A DNA stretch of 64,000 bases from Ceratodon purpureus. Taxonomy: Eukaryota > Streptophyta > Bryopsida > Pseudoditrichales > Ditrichaceae. The position numbers and the translations under genes were made by a program. This document shows positions 54,180 through 64,000 of this stretch, piece after piece (position 1 is the first letter of the stretch; every line of letters starts with the position of its first letter). The stretch lies in contig CM026426.1 of assembly GCA_014871385.1 (NCBI GenBank), positions 61,773,906-61,837,905 on the forward strand, read 5' to 3'. The notes under the pieces are model-generated. The model made no database searches, was not told the origin of the DNA, and worked only from the letters and a program-made list of their open reading frames with translations.

Positions 54180-57100
54180 CATTAAGGAATGCGACAATTG
54201 ATGGCGTCTCCTCATACGACCTCACCAAGGCCTTCGAAGAGGAAATGCAAGGACGACCAACAGGAGAGCTTCACGGGCCTAAACATTTGTATAACATTTC
54301 GCGAGTTCGCCAACGTATGCGCTTAGAAAAATTGGAGCGTTTGACCAATGACCAGACTCTGTGGGAGGTTGCTTTGAAGACATGTTGCATGAAGAGGTGC
54401 ACAAGGAGGATCAATGTCAATGTTATAAAAACTTTGCGACACGAAATGTAGTCCCCGAACAACAAGTTACGATCACACATTGAACGTGAAGTCCACAGAC
54501 ATGTTTGCCGCAGAGGGGACAGAAAGTATGTAACACTTGAAAACCACGAAGTATGCCTCAAAGGCTGGATGATTATTATGGCCATTTCTAAGACCGAGTT
54601 CTACAGGCAGCATACCAACGCTAGGTTGGATGTTCAAAGAAATCACCATGGCAATCGGGGCATGAAGAAGCATTGGACGAGTACAAGGCAAGCATCTGCC
54701 GCTTTTGCATGCATAATTAATGCATCTGTAGATCTTATGCCGTATAGATTTTGAACCCTATCTTCTGGAGAAAGTGTGGTGGAGCGCATGTTACTTGTTG
54801 GGACTAAATGGAAGAACATTCGTGACAGACTCAATGAGGTGAGTTCATGTTGTGTGTATATTTGATGAGAGGTGCCCCTACTCTTTTAGTGATATACATT
54901 ATATTAACTCAAATTTGATCATTTTCTTAATACTTCATATACATGACTTCTGTGATTAATGGACTTCATTGATGGACTTGTGTGATTAATGGGCTTGTGT
55001 AAAAATCCATATGCAGGACTTAATAGAATCACTCATACTTCCAAACCCAAATGCATATTTTCAACTTGTTCATGAAGTATTGGTGTTCAAGCTAGTGTGT
55101 GGGTGAAATTGAAGGCTGTAGATATAGTTTTAACTTGAAGTCTAACTGGTAATATACTAATATTATATTAGACTGTGGATTAAGATGTCCGCCTTAATAT
55201 GTAATATATTAATATTATATAGCCCATGTGGATTAAGATGGTCCCCTTCATTTGAGTAGGGAATTTGCTCTATTTTTTTTTCCTATCATATTATATTTGA
55301 GTCTGGATTGAGATTGTCATCTTAATCGATGGAGTGAATTTAAATTGTCTTCTTTGATTTGGCATATTATAATAGAGTATGGATTATGATGGCCACCTTA
55401 ATTTGTGGAGTGATTTTAAACTGTCTACTTTGGTCTTTCATTCGGTTCGATGTTCACAGTATTCCTGTTTATTAGCGAGGGAGAAAATAATATACACCAA
55501 TTTACAAGGATAACTAGGTCGGGAATACGTTCAATGGAAAGCATCTTCCATTGCTATTTCAGAGATGGGTTATCGTTCTCAATTTTAACAAAGTAGTTTT
55601 GAGTATCTCTAGGTAGATGGATTAAGATGACCGTCTGAATTTTGCATAGTTGCTGGATGTCCATGTTTGTAAACTTTTTAATTACAAACAACTGAGGTGA
55701 AATAAATATTCGGCATATTCATGAGCCATTGCTTTGTGCAGATGAACATTGCGTTGGGACTGCCACCTATATCTCCTTGGGCTTTGAGCTTCCTCGGCAA
55801 ATTGGAGTTTAACAAGTGTATCGTTTAACGTCGTAGGGACATGTTTGCACGCTGTGGCACATGTGATAGGAAGAAGCAACTAAGAAACGTTCATGCGGTA
55901 AGTTCCTCAGTCTATGTATATTATGCGAACACACTTCAGCGACACCTCAGTGAACAAGAAGGGCACCGTCAAGCATATTATGCGTCACGATACTTGTCCA
56001 TCACAAAACCAAATCACATTTTAACTATTATACATGACAAAACGGATCATTTAAAAACAATATCGCCATGTCTAGCTAACCAAAACAAGAATACAGAGGT
56101 GCTTATGAAACTCCTAATTTTGGTAACCAATATGATTGCACATGGACATGGTGATTTCTGATATGCTCATTACTCTCTTGTCTTGTACCCGGCCAACTCT
56201 AACCACAGTGTGGGATCCATCTCTAGACTCCTTCGCGACCTAGAGCGTCCTAAGGCTTCAACAACAGTCCAGCTCTTTGAAAATTTGAGAACAACGCAAT
56301 TGTTCACTGCCCTAGTTCAAGACAAGCTTCACTGCATTGAAGCACTAGGCCTCTGTGGAGAATTTACAGATGCAATGCCTCTGCCTCCTGTATTGCTTGT
56401 GCAATTGGACAATTTTTGGAAGGACAACAAAAGCATATACATTTTCTACTTTTGGTCACTTCTAGTTGCGAGAGGAGTTTTTGATGAAGTTTTTGTGTCC
56501 TTTCTTCTAGTTGGTCACATGCATGAAGACATTGACTCATGTTTGGAAGATGGAGCATGCAGCTGCAAGAGAGCGATCACCCAACACTTCCTTCCCTAAT
56601 GGAGTCATATATGGATATCCATGAGAATTCCGGAAAAGTGATCCCCCACTTGATCGGAAAGATCCCACATTTCAAGGCATTTGTAACACCATACATTGCA
56701 AAGGGCAACAACAAGCTGATCGGACACACTAAAGGCCAGAATTTCAAATCCACCATGCGGATAGGAGAACAAATTATGTTGTTCAAAATATTTTGCAGAG
56801 ATGATACTTAGAAACCTACAAAGGGAATCAAGCTGTGGGCTACAAATGTGTCAAGAAAGGAGAAGATTCTACAAGGTGATCCACATGCAGCTATTTTAAT
56901 TGCCATGCGAATGAAGAACGAGATTGTGAAGGGGTTGTTAGGCTTCGTAATATACTCAAAGTTGCTTGCAGCAAAAGATTTATCCGGAAGTTATTTGGAA
57001 AGACACTTGTCATTGATTAACTACTGGAAGGGTGTGAGAGACGCCTTGGCGGAGCCCGCTCGTCCAATGGCATTGGCGCGACCTATCCTTGCCAATAGAT

Positions 57101-57664
57101 TTTGACCTACATGCCAATTCCACAAAGGTGTTAATGACATTTTTAATGATAATTGGACTGTGAAGGAGAAATCTGACAAGGACGAGCACATTATTGGCCG
57201 AGCTAGAGCTCATCCGCAACCTTCTTTTTGAGTTACTCGAGATTGTGGCGAAGGATATATGTTGTTCCTACGTGGAGGCGACAATATTGGAGAACACCCA
57301 AAACCAGTCTCGGTAGCTCTTGCCCTTTTAGACCCGAGGCTATCCTCTACAATTGTGCATTATAAGCATATTAATGTGCAGTACTTCAGACCCGGTCAAG
57401 AAAGATTGTGCTTCGAAGGATTTTTACCATGAGTGAGATGTAAGTGGTAGAGCGACATTGAAGTGGAAGGCTAATTCCCGTCACCCACAATGCTTCGTTC
57501 ACACCGACTCAATTTTGGCAGCTTGGAAACCTAGAGCCACAGCCCAAAACATCACAATCCAAGAGGTACAAGTGCATGTTGCAAATGGAAACCTGGAACG
57601 TTGTACGGAGGATGATGAAGGCTCCCACTCATCGGATTTTGAATATGTTCAAAGTTCAGTTTAA
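54180..57664 (+). pseudogene. Decayed transposase of a DUF7869-like family
   Basis: Order: a Cys/Arg-rich start (VALKTCCMKRCTRRINVNVI, 54375), EVCLKGWMIIMAISKTEFYR (54550), an intron (54839-55752: GAG|GTGAGT...TTTGTGCAG), MNIALGLPPISPWAL, FARCGTCDRKKQLRN (55845), HDKTDHLKTISPCLA (56035), AHGHGDF-stop-YAHYSL, LLVQLDNFWKDNKS (56395) and FLLVGHMHEDIDS (56510), then FGRWS, a conserved C-terminal region to 57664. The Asp residues in HDKTDH, QLDN and HEDID are candidate metal ligands of an RNase H-like catalytic core. It matches a plant repeat family I recall as DUF7869-type; the name is unverified. At least six stops or frameshifts make it dead. Confidence 0.7.
54839..55752 (+). other. Intron of the decayed transposase
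   Basis: Donor AATGAG|GTGAGTTC and acceptor near TTGTGCAG|ATGAAC (about 55742). The coding similarity stops at the donor and resumes at the acceptor. AT-rich. Confidence 0.6.
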
Positions 57665-59650
57665 TTTTAAGGAGGGAGTGTGGTGGCTGAAAACTAGGGA
57701 GTATTCTTATTATCACCCAAAAGGCGGTAGTATTCAAATTGCACTGAATTAATATATCATCTAAGTTCATGAAATAATATTTTCATTTGGATAGTATGGA
57801 TAGTTTGGGTAGATTGTTGTTCCATTGATTGAGTTCAAATTACTCAGACATATTGTTTGTAGCTAAAATATTGCCAACAAGGAATGTACTGCTTTTTTGA
57901 AATTATGCTAGGTGAAATTGATGTCTTGTTCGTCACAAATTCATTTGGATCTGATTGATTTAGCGTATTAGACAATGTTCCGTGATTGCTTAGTACTGCT
58001 GGAGTGATTGTAGATAGTGTCAAGAATGCAAGCCATAGAGACATTTTATTACTACGGTTATTGTTAAACAGTCAAAGCAATCTTAGTTTTTCTAAAAAAA
58101 TATTTTTGCACTAACGGTTCTTGTATGCACTAACAATATTGATCACCTTAAACTATATGCGTGACTTTGCAACTTGGTAGGTAGGTAGTACTCCGATTTA
58201 GTTAGTGAATGACATCATGTGTGACCTTCGTCATAGGAAGTGTAAGGACTGGACGTCTCATGATATTGCATAGAAGTGCATGTGATAGGGAAGTGTTGTT
58301 TTGGTCTTAGATTTTAATGGTCACAAAGGCACAATTAACACAGATGTTTGTTACACCTCTGATCTTGACATTCTAAATTGAATCGATCACCATAGATCAT
58401 GAAGTGAATATGGTGGTGCCTTATCCTTGTTACTACCAATTCTCAAAGGTGATTTGTATACGTAGAAATTGCTAGGATTGAGGTGAGCATCTTAATCTTG
58501 TGTGGTTCTTGTCAACAAGATCAGACGACCAATTCTCATGCTATTTTTGAATTGAGAAGTAGCTAAGAGCCATTGAAATCCTTAGGTTTGTGTTTTGGCA
58601 GTTTTGAGTGGCAGTTGTGGTGTCTGGACATAGTAAGTGTCAGTTTAATCTCAAGTTATAAAGGTGTATTGCAATTTTCATCACCTTAAGTACAAAGGTG
58701 GGGACGTTGATTTGGCAAAGATAAACTGTAGCAAATGATTATGGATTCTAACAAGTAGACTATGAGTGGTCAACCTGAAGTTCATGAAATTGGAGATTAA
58801 GTCTATCACCTATTTCTTATCATGCCTTGATCTTTTTTTGATATGTTGTGCAAAACGTGACGAAGGGGAGTACAATTGTAAAAAGTGTTCTACATACTTG
58901 TGGAAGGTATCCAATGTGAAGGTAGGAACATAAGTTTCTTAATTTATTTTTCTATAGTAATATTTCACTCGATTTTGAGTCGCAAGTGTTTGGCCCATTC
59001 ATGAAGTTGGTATGTGTTCCTTTCATGGATGTTTTGTTCCCTATAAGCATGTTCCTAAATCTTGGAGAGCTTAGACTGTAGACTAGACCTAAACTACAAA
59101 TTTTTGCCTTGCTCCAAGATTTAGGTCTAGTCTTGCTCCGTACAAATTGAGGTGGTCACCTTAATTTTCTAAGATAGGGAGATAATGAGTGAGTTACTAC
59201 ATGTTACATCGAAGTGTTCACCAAAATGCATTATTACAAAGTTTTGTTGGAGATAACATCATTATGGCGCTCTCATACATTGTTCAACCTATTCTTAATC
59301 TTACTAAGTTCAAAAGTGCAATGATCACCTTAATTTTTTAGAAACTTTTGATGATTATCAAAAAATTCAATGTCTTATTTGGTGTTTAATCTTTTTCAGG
59401 GTAATCGTTATACTTATACAAATTAAGATGACCTTCTTAAATTTCTAAATGTGACTAGACCACATTCTTAATCTTTGGTAGACAAAACTCTATGTGATGG
59501 TTTTTTCTAGGATGTAAATGTGGCAATTGTAGATGAAATTGCGTAGATGTTCGGTGTTCCATTGTTAAACTGTAGCATTCATTTCCAATTTGCCATATGA
59601 GCAAAGTTGAGAACAATATATGTTAGAAAAAATACACTTCCCTATTGCCA
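57665..59650. other. AT-rich flank, no gene seen
   Basis: No coding frame. Contains the overlapping inverted repeats at 59054-59133. Confidence 0.5.
59054..59133. repeat. Two overlapping inverted repeats sharing one arm
   Basis: CCTAAATCTTGGAG (59054-59067) pairs with CTCCAAGATTTAGG (59112-59125); AGACTAGACCTAAA (59080-59093) pairs with TTTAGGTCTAGTCT (59120-59133). The two right arms overlap at TTTAGG, so only one stem can form at a time. Confidence 0.85.
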
Positions 59651-59658
59651 AGCCATGA

Positions 59659-59868
59659 GCTCAAATCTGTTGGTTGGAAGTTGGAACAAGTGTGTTTCAT
59701 ATAATCGGTCCGGGTTCAAAAGCCATCAAATCCGTTCTGAGCGATTTTATGGTATGTCATGGCTTGGCACTGCTCGGGTTAAATTCAGAGGCAAGAAATG
59801 TTGTACCAACTAACAGGGCCCATCCAAAGCCTGAGACAGAGCTTGAAAACGCACTGAGAAAGATTTAA
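59659..59868 (+). CDS. Possible terminal exon, unknown protein
   Basis: About 69 codons open from 59659 to TAA at 59866-59868. Balanced composition (VFHIIGPGSKAIKSVLSDFM, LGLNSEARNVVPTNRAHP, ELENALRKI) looks more protein-like than neighbouring ORFs. No family recognised and no ATG near the start, so it would be a 3' exon or a fragment. A hairpin follows 23 bp after the stop. Confidence 0.3.
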   Translation, partial: AQICWLEVGTSVFHIIGPGSKAIKSVLSDFMVCHGLALLGLNSEARNVVPTNRAHPKPETELENALRKI

Positions 59869-59890
59869 CAATGGCTATTGCTTCCACCCC

Positions 59891-59924
59891 AATAAAAGAT
59901 GTAGTTCTCACTACATCTTTTATT
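59891..59924. terminator. Perfect 14-bp inverted repeat
   Basis: AATAAAAGATGTAG-TTCTCA-CTACATCTTTTATT: perfect 14-bp arms, 6-base loop, 23 bp after the stop of the ORF at 59659-59868. The left arm begins with AATAAA. Could be a 3'-end structure or a tiny MITE-like remnant; role is inferred. Confidence 0.5.
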
Positions 59925-62900
59925 TGCCAATGCCTATATGAGTATCATTTGGAATTAGGGTCGTTACCTCAATGAGGTTTGTTACACAATAATTTTTTTG
60001 GTGTTACAATAATCTGTTAATTGTATACACATTACAGTGATTGGATGATTTAAATTTAAATTTTAAATTGAGGAGAATATCGTAAAACCTACGGTACGGT
60101 GATCCCTATGTTTTGAAGGTAGTTGTTACATTCCTTAAAATAATACGAGTACTCATCATTGATGCAATGCAAACATTCCAATTGCTTTGAAAATAGAATG
60201 TCACAAATGTAAGCCCAATGCCACAGAAAGTATGGCCGAAGGAAAGTTTCCTAGTATGAATTAAAGGTAAAATAATTATTATATTAATATTTTCACACAT
60301 CATTGACATAGTTCAAACTTTGCGGTCGTAAAAAGATCTGGAATGATATCAAATTTTGATAATCTTCATGACTTCGTACCATGTACCTTGAAGACAGAGC
60401 CAAAACTAGCCATTTTAGGTAAAATCTATCAAAACCAACCCGTTTATAGTCTAAAAACATTATGTAGGTGTATTTGGTAAAGCTGAAGAAATTTCTACAA
60501 GGTTTCCTTTACACACCTAGTCTTTGTTCTCCAAATGTTCCTCCAAAAGTTCCCCTAGTGTTTCCAAAGTTCCCAAAGTTTCCTGTACATTCAAAAGTAA
60601 TATGTGTCCCAGCTGATACAAGGTATATCATATTGTAGTACCACTTCTCTTGTTTGAACTATGTCAATGATGTATGAAATTCTTAGTCAATGATATGTGA
60701 AATTCTTATAGTATATACACATCTAATTATGATCAAACTGCAGGGTCCTTTGTATTTGTTGTTGCCCTCCATTTCTTATCCTCTCTCATCAACTAAATTA
60801 GTAAAAAGGGAAAATAAAACATCACAAAATTAGAAAAAACAACACATAAAAAAGAGGAGAAACACAAAAGAGACATAAAGGTAAGTCTAAAGTTGAATTT
60901 TATTAACGACTTCTAAGTACTAGTCAGATTCTGAGCCAGATCTAAGTATCATTATATATTTAAGATGTAGACTCTAGTTTAAGGTCATAGACAACGTGGG
61001 ACATGCAAAATTCCCAATTTAATGAATATATTGTCTGGTTGTTTCAATTCTTCATGGCATAGACTTTGTCACAAAAATCAAAGGCCAAAAGAAATGATTC
61101 AAAAATGAGCTAGGTGTCCCTCACAAGGGATTTCTTTCCATTCTTGGTGGCCTATATGACTGGGTTTTTTTGGAAGAAGAAATAGACAAGAGGTGGGGTC
61201 CTCAAAGGGGCAAAAACAGCTACTATATATTAACAATGAGTACTTCAAGAACGTGGCGATGAGAAACACATACAACTAAGTACATTAGCAACCTATGGGT
61301 AGTACGGTTCCCCTTAATTTTGCACTAGGGTGGATCGCAGTAGAGAAGCTTGGAGCTAACGTCATGGATTGGGCCACCTCTCCTTGTTGGAGGTTGAACT
61401 ACCATGACGGACCATTTGAAGGGTTGGAGGAAAGGGAGTTTTGAACCAGCGGCGTGTTGCTCCCAAAGCTTTGAAATCATGGGGGCGCCCAAGCCGTGAT
61501 TTGAGGGGAAAAAAACTGAATTGCTAAGAAAAAGAGGACAAAAGAGACACTTACATCATTTTTGATGAACAAGAGATTGAGTCGGACACAAATAAACATT
61601 GTCTTTATAAACCAGTGAGTGAAGTGCCCTCTAGTAGTTGCAATGGTAGATGGGCCGAAATTGTTTAAAAAGTCTTAGCTGTTTCGGAAATCATGGTATA
61701 GCCTCGTGCTTGTCCTCAAATACAGAACTTTGTTTTTTGGTAATGTAGTGGACTTTAAATGGATATATTTTAAACATAGAAGTTCTTGGATGTGATGTGA
61801 ATATGTTTTGTTTTTTTAATTTTTTATGATTTCATTAAACAAGAGTCATATTAATAATTTGAATTGTATGTGGGGTTTTGAGCAAAGAAGACATGTGATA
61901 CTAATGATTTGGCAATAAGCAAAGGAGGGTACAACAATGTCAAGGACCACAATGTGATAGCTTACGTACAGCTGGAAGAGAAGTAGAAGATAGATCATTT
62001 GGCTAATGCTTATGTCTTAAAAAATTATTAAAAAGTTGGTGCGCCAAAGTTCCAATTGGAAGGCTCTTCTAAATCCAAAGAGAAGGACACAAATAAGTAA
62101 ATCAAATGGAGTTCAACTATTTTGGATTCTTGTTCTCACTATTCTAGTTCCGGTTTTCAAATTTTGTGTTTAAGAACATAATATGATGCGGCTCCATGTG
62201 TTCAAAATGTTTAGGAGTTTCAAAATGCAGCTTCTAAATTTATTACATTGATTGAATTTCAAAATGAATTAACCAAGTAATCTTCTTTCATCAAACTTAC
62301 CAATGGCTTGATTTCTTAGGACAAGATACATTCTTAACATTGTAGTTTTCAATCGGTTGATGTGGTAATGGGTAGATAATTATGATGGTTTAGAGGAACA
62401 AGACCGGGACAAAGACATGATTGCATCTGACGACAAAGATCAACTCAAAGATGAGAGCAAGAACATAGCCAACATGAATGAAAGGCAATGTGGCGACAAA
62501 TGTTGGGATAAGTATCCGGTCCAGGAGCGCACGAGAACACACAAGAGTGCGGAAAAAGTCCATGTCGGGGATCTTTAGTGCGTATCAGTTGAAGGTGACC
62601 TCTCCCCGGGTTGGATACGTAGCAGACAAATGACGGAGCAATGTGCGGGTCTCCAATGGAAGATACAAACCTTGCCATTCATCATAAAGAAAGGGACTAT
62701 ATTTACAAGGAAGAAGTCATGAAAGACATAGAAAACCTTGCGATGTACAAACCATTGGAAGTGAAAATAAACCTTTACATGGACTTTGTGATGCCTAAGG
62801 CTAGTGATGAGGTAGGGGGAAAAAGGGAGAAATACATTAACAATGACGATATATAAATGACGGTGACCAAAAATATATCGATGGAGACGATGCTCATTAT

Positions 62901-63730
62901 GACGGAGATTCTGAAAGCGAATAAGGTGAAGAACAATCATTGGATAGATCTTCAACAACAACGTCGATTCCAACATAAATGTAAGATTAAAACAAATCTT
63001 CCACAGTTGATGAGGATGACTGTCTCTACCTCAAAAGTGATGAGAAATACTTGATCTCAGGTACACAAAGGTCATTGAAGTAGAATATGTGGAAAGCTAC
63101 AGGGAAAATTAAAATCAGACTTCTCTACATTTCAGTTATCAAAGTAAAAGTAGTTGTTCTATCCCTGTAGCATGTGTGTAACAATTTGCAATTGTGGTTG
63201 TTAAATCCTTCTTGTTCTGCAATTTTATGTTGTAGACACAAATATTAATGTTTAGTAAGCGGACAGTTTATAATTTTCATTTTTTTTGTTTTTTTTTTTC
63301 CTCTTTAATTGTCGTTAGCTATGTTCAAGAGCGGTATACATTGAAAGAGTCCAAGACATGAATGTTGAACTTTCAATTGTATAAGCTACACATTGCATTG
63401 TGAACTTAGAACACGATGGCAAACAGCTAAATACTTAAGTTCAATATGTATCCCATTAATCTGTATATAGATTACATTGTTTCTTAGTAAGCAAGTTTGA
63501 AATGTTTCATATGCGTCTTAAATGTCAGACAAAGCGTCGTTATCTATTTACGGTTGCTTTATAAGTAGAAAAAGTATCAAACTAGTGACTTTAGACTTCT
63601 CGGTCCACTCAAAACAAAACTTCACAGAGCACATTGAACTCTTCTATGACATACAAGGATTTACCTAGCATGTTTATCACCTCGCTTCTCAAATCAGAGA
63701 TTTAAAAATGCAAAGTGAAAACAGCAAGGC
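59925..63730. other. AT-rich intergenic DNA with weak coding traces
   Basis: No supportable gene. A slightly acidic frame near 62385-62580 (DGLEEQDRDKDMIASDDKD) is followed by stops, perhaps the remnant of a transposon protein. T-rich tracts near 63280. Confidence 0.4.
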
Positions 63731-63734
63731 AAAA

Positions 63735-63935
63735 CCTTGCACGCCATCACAGGCCTCATGGGGTAATTATAGCATTGTCACCCGGGGCATCAACTCCCGA
63801 TGCCGGATCTAGTGCGAGAAAAATGTCTGCCTTCCCATTGGCCATTACTCCTAGCGATTCTAGGAGTCCGTGACCAAGGAGGGTGGTACACCCCTAGGCC
63901 ACTACTCTGCACTCCCAAGAGCCAATGTTCATTGT
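63735..63935. other. GC-richer patch with short hairpins
   Basis: Distinctly more GC-rich than its surroundings. Contains ACTCCTAG-CGATT-CTAGGAGT (63847-63867), perfect 8-bp arms, and GGCATCAACTCCCGATGCC nearby (6-bp arms). No coding frame recognised and no tRNA cloverleaf. Possibly the end of another repeat continuing past the window. Confidence 0.45.
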
Positions 63936-64000
63936 AGTGTTTGTGGCATTTTGAATACCAATTAGGTTGTAAGTTTCTTCTAACTAACCTCTTGAATCTT

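Noticed and set aside
63740..63900. tRNA or other structural RNA gene
   Set aside because: Hairpins do not form a cloverleaf, and no A/B boxes or TTC arm are seen.

Overview
The window looks like nuclear DNA of a streptophyte plant, probably a non-seed plant (bryophyte, lycophyte or fern). The evidence is GT-AG introns, a plant-type CACTA transposon, a Ty3/gypsy LTR retrotransposon, a LINE with an RRM-type ORF1, a SUVR-like SET histone methyltransferase copy, and transposase families I associate with non-seed plants. The species assignment is inference. There are no bacterial operons, rRNA genes, tRNA genes or CRISPR arrays. Almost everything recognisable is repetitive, mobile, or a decayed gene.

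Layout. (1) 1-7625 and 12735-14838 are one AT-rich satellite with a monomer of about 168 bp, split by a 5.1-kb minus-strand LINE-like element (7633-12727). That element keeps an ORF1/RRM part, the C-terminal part of the reverse transcriptase and an RNase H, but has lost its endonuclease and RT palm. (2) 14839-20352 is a plus-strand block of three spliced genes. A has a ParB-like motif and a coiled coil, B is an FCP1/NIF-like HAD phosphatase, and C is a small basic Ser/Pro-rich protein. All three introns that can be defined are phase 0. Two of them, plus the spacer after A and the flank after C, hold eight copies of an inverted repeat of the form TTTAGSTCGA-n-TCGASCTAAA. (3) 20944-22553 is a transposase-like gene with three conserved acidic motifs. 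(4) On the minus strand, 23430-24530 is a decayed SUVR-like SET gene. Just upstream of it is a zinc-finger/coiled-coil/repeat protein gene (43340 down to 24854). This gene was split twice: by a 10.6-kb LTR retrotransposon (27979-38614, identical-length 1300-bp LTRs, TSD GTGCT) and by a 3.25-kb CACTA element (39114-42359, TSD TAG). (5) 43544-45760 is tandem and simple repeats. (6) 46430-49208 is a decayed second copy of the B-C gene pair. (7) 54180-57664 is a decayed transposase of a different family that still has a recognisable intron. (8) The remainder (49.2-53.1 kb and 57.7-64 kb) is AT-rich and mostly unassignable, with some clear hairpins.

How the parts relate. The LTR element and the CACTA element are secondary insertions into the zinc-finger gene, and the LINE is an insertion into satellite. 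Genes A, B and C have the same orientation and similar intron style, and B-C recurs 28 kb away, so they behave as a module. Neighbouring transposase genes suggest the module may be part of, or have been carried by, large mobile elements. Most genes are intact over long distances but carry single in-frame stops. Several stops are explained by C-to-T change at conserved Gln or Arg codons, as expected of methylated, silenced repeats.
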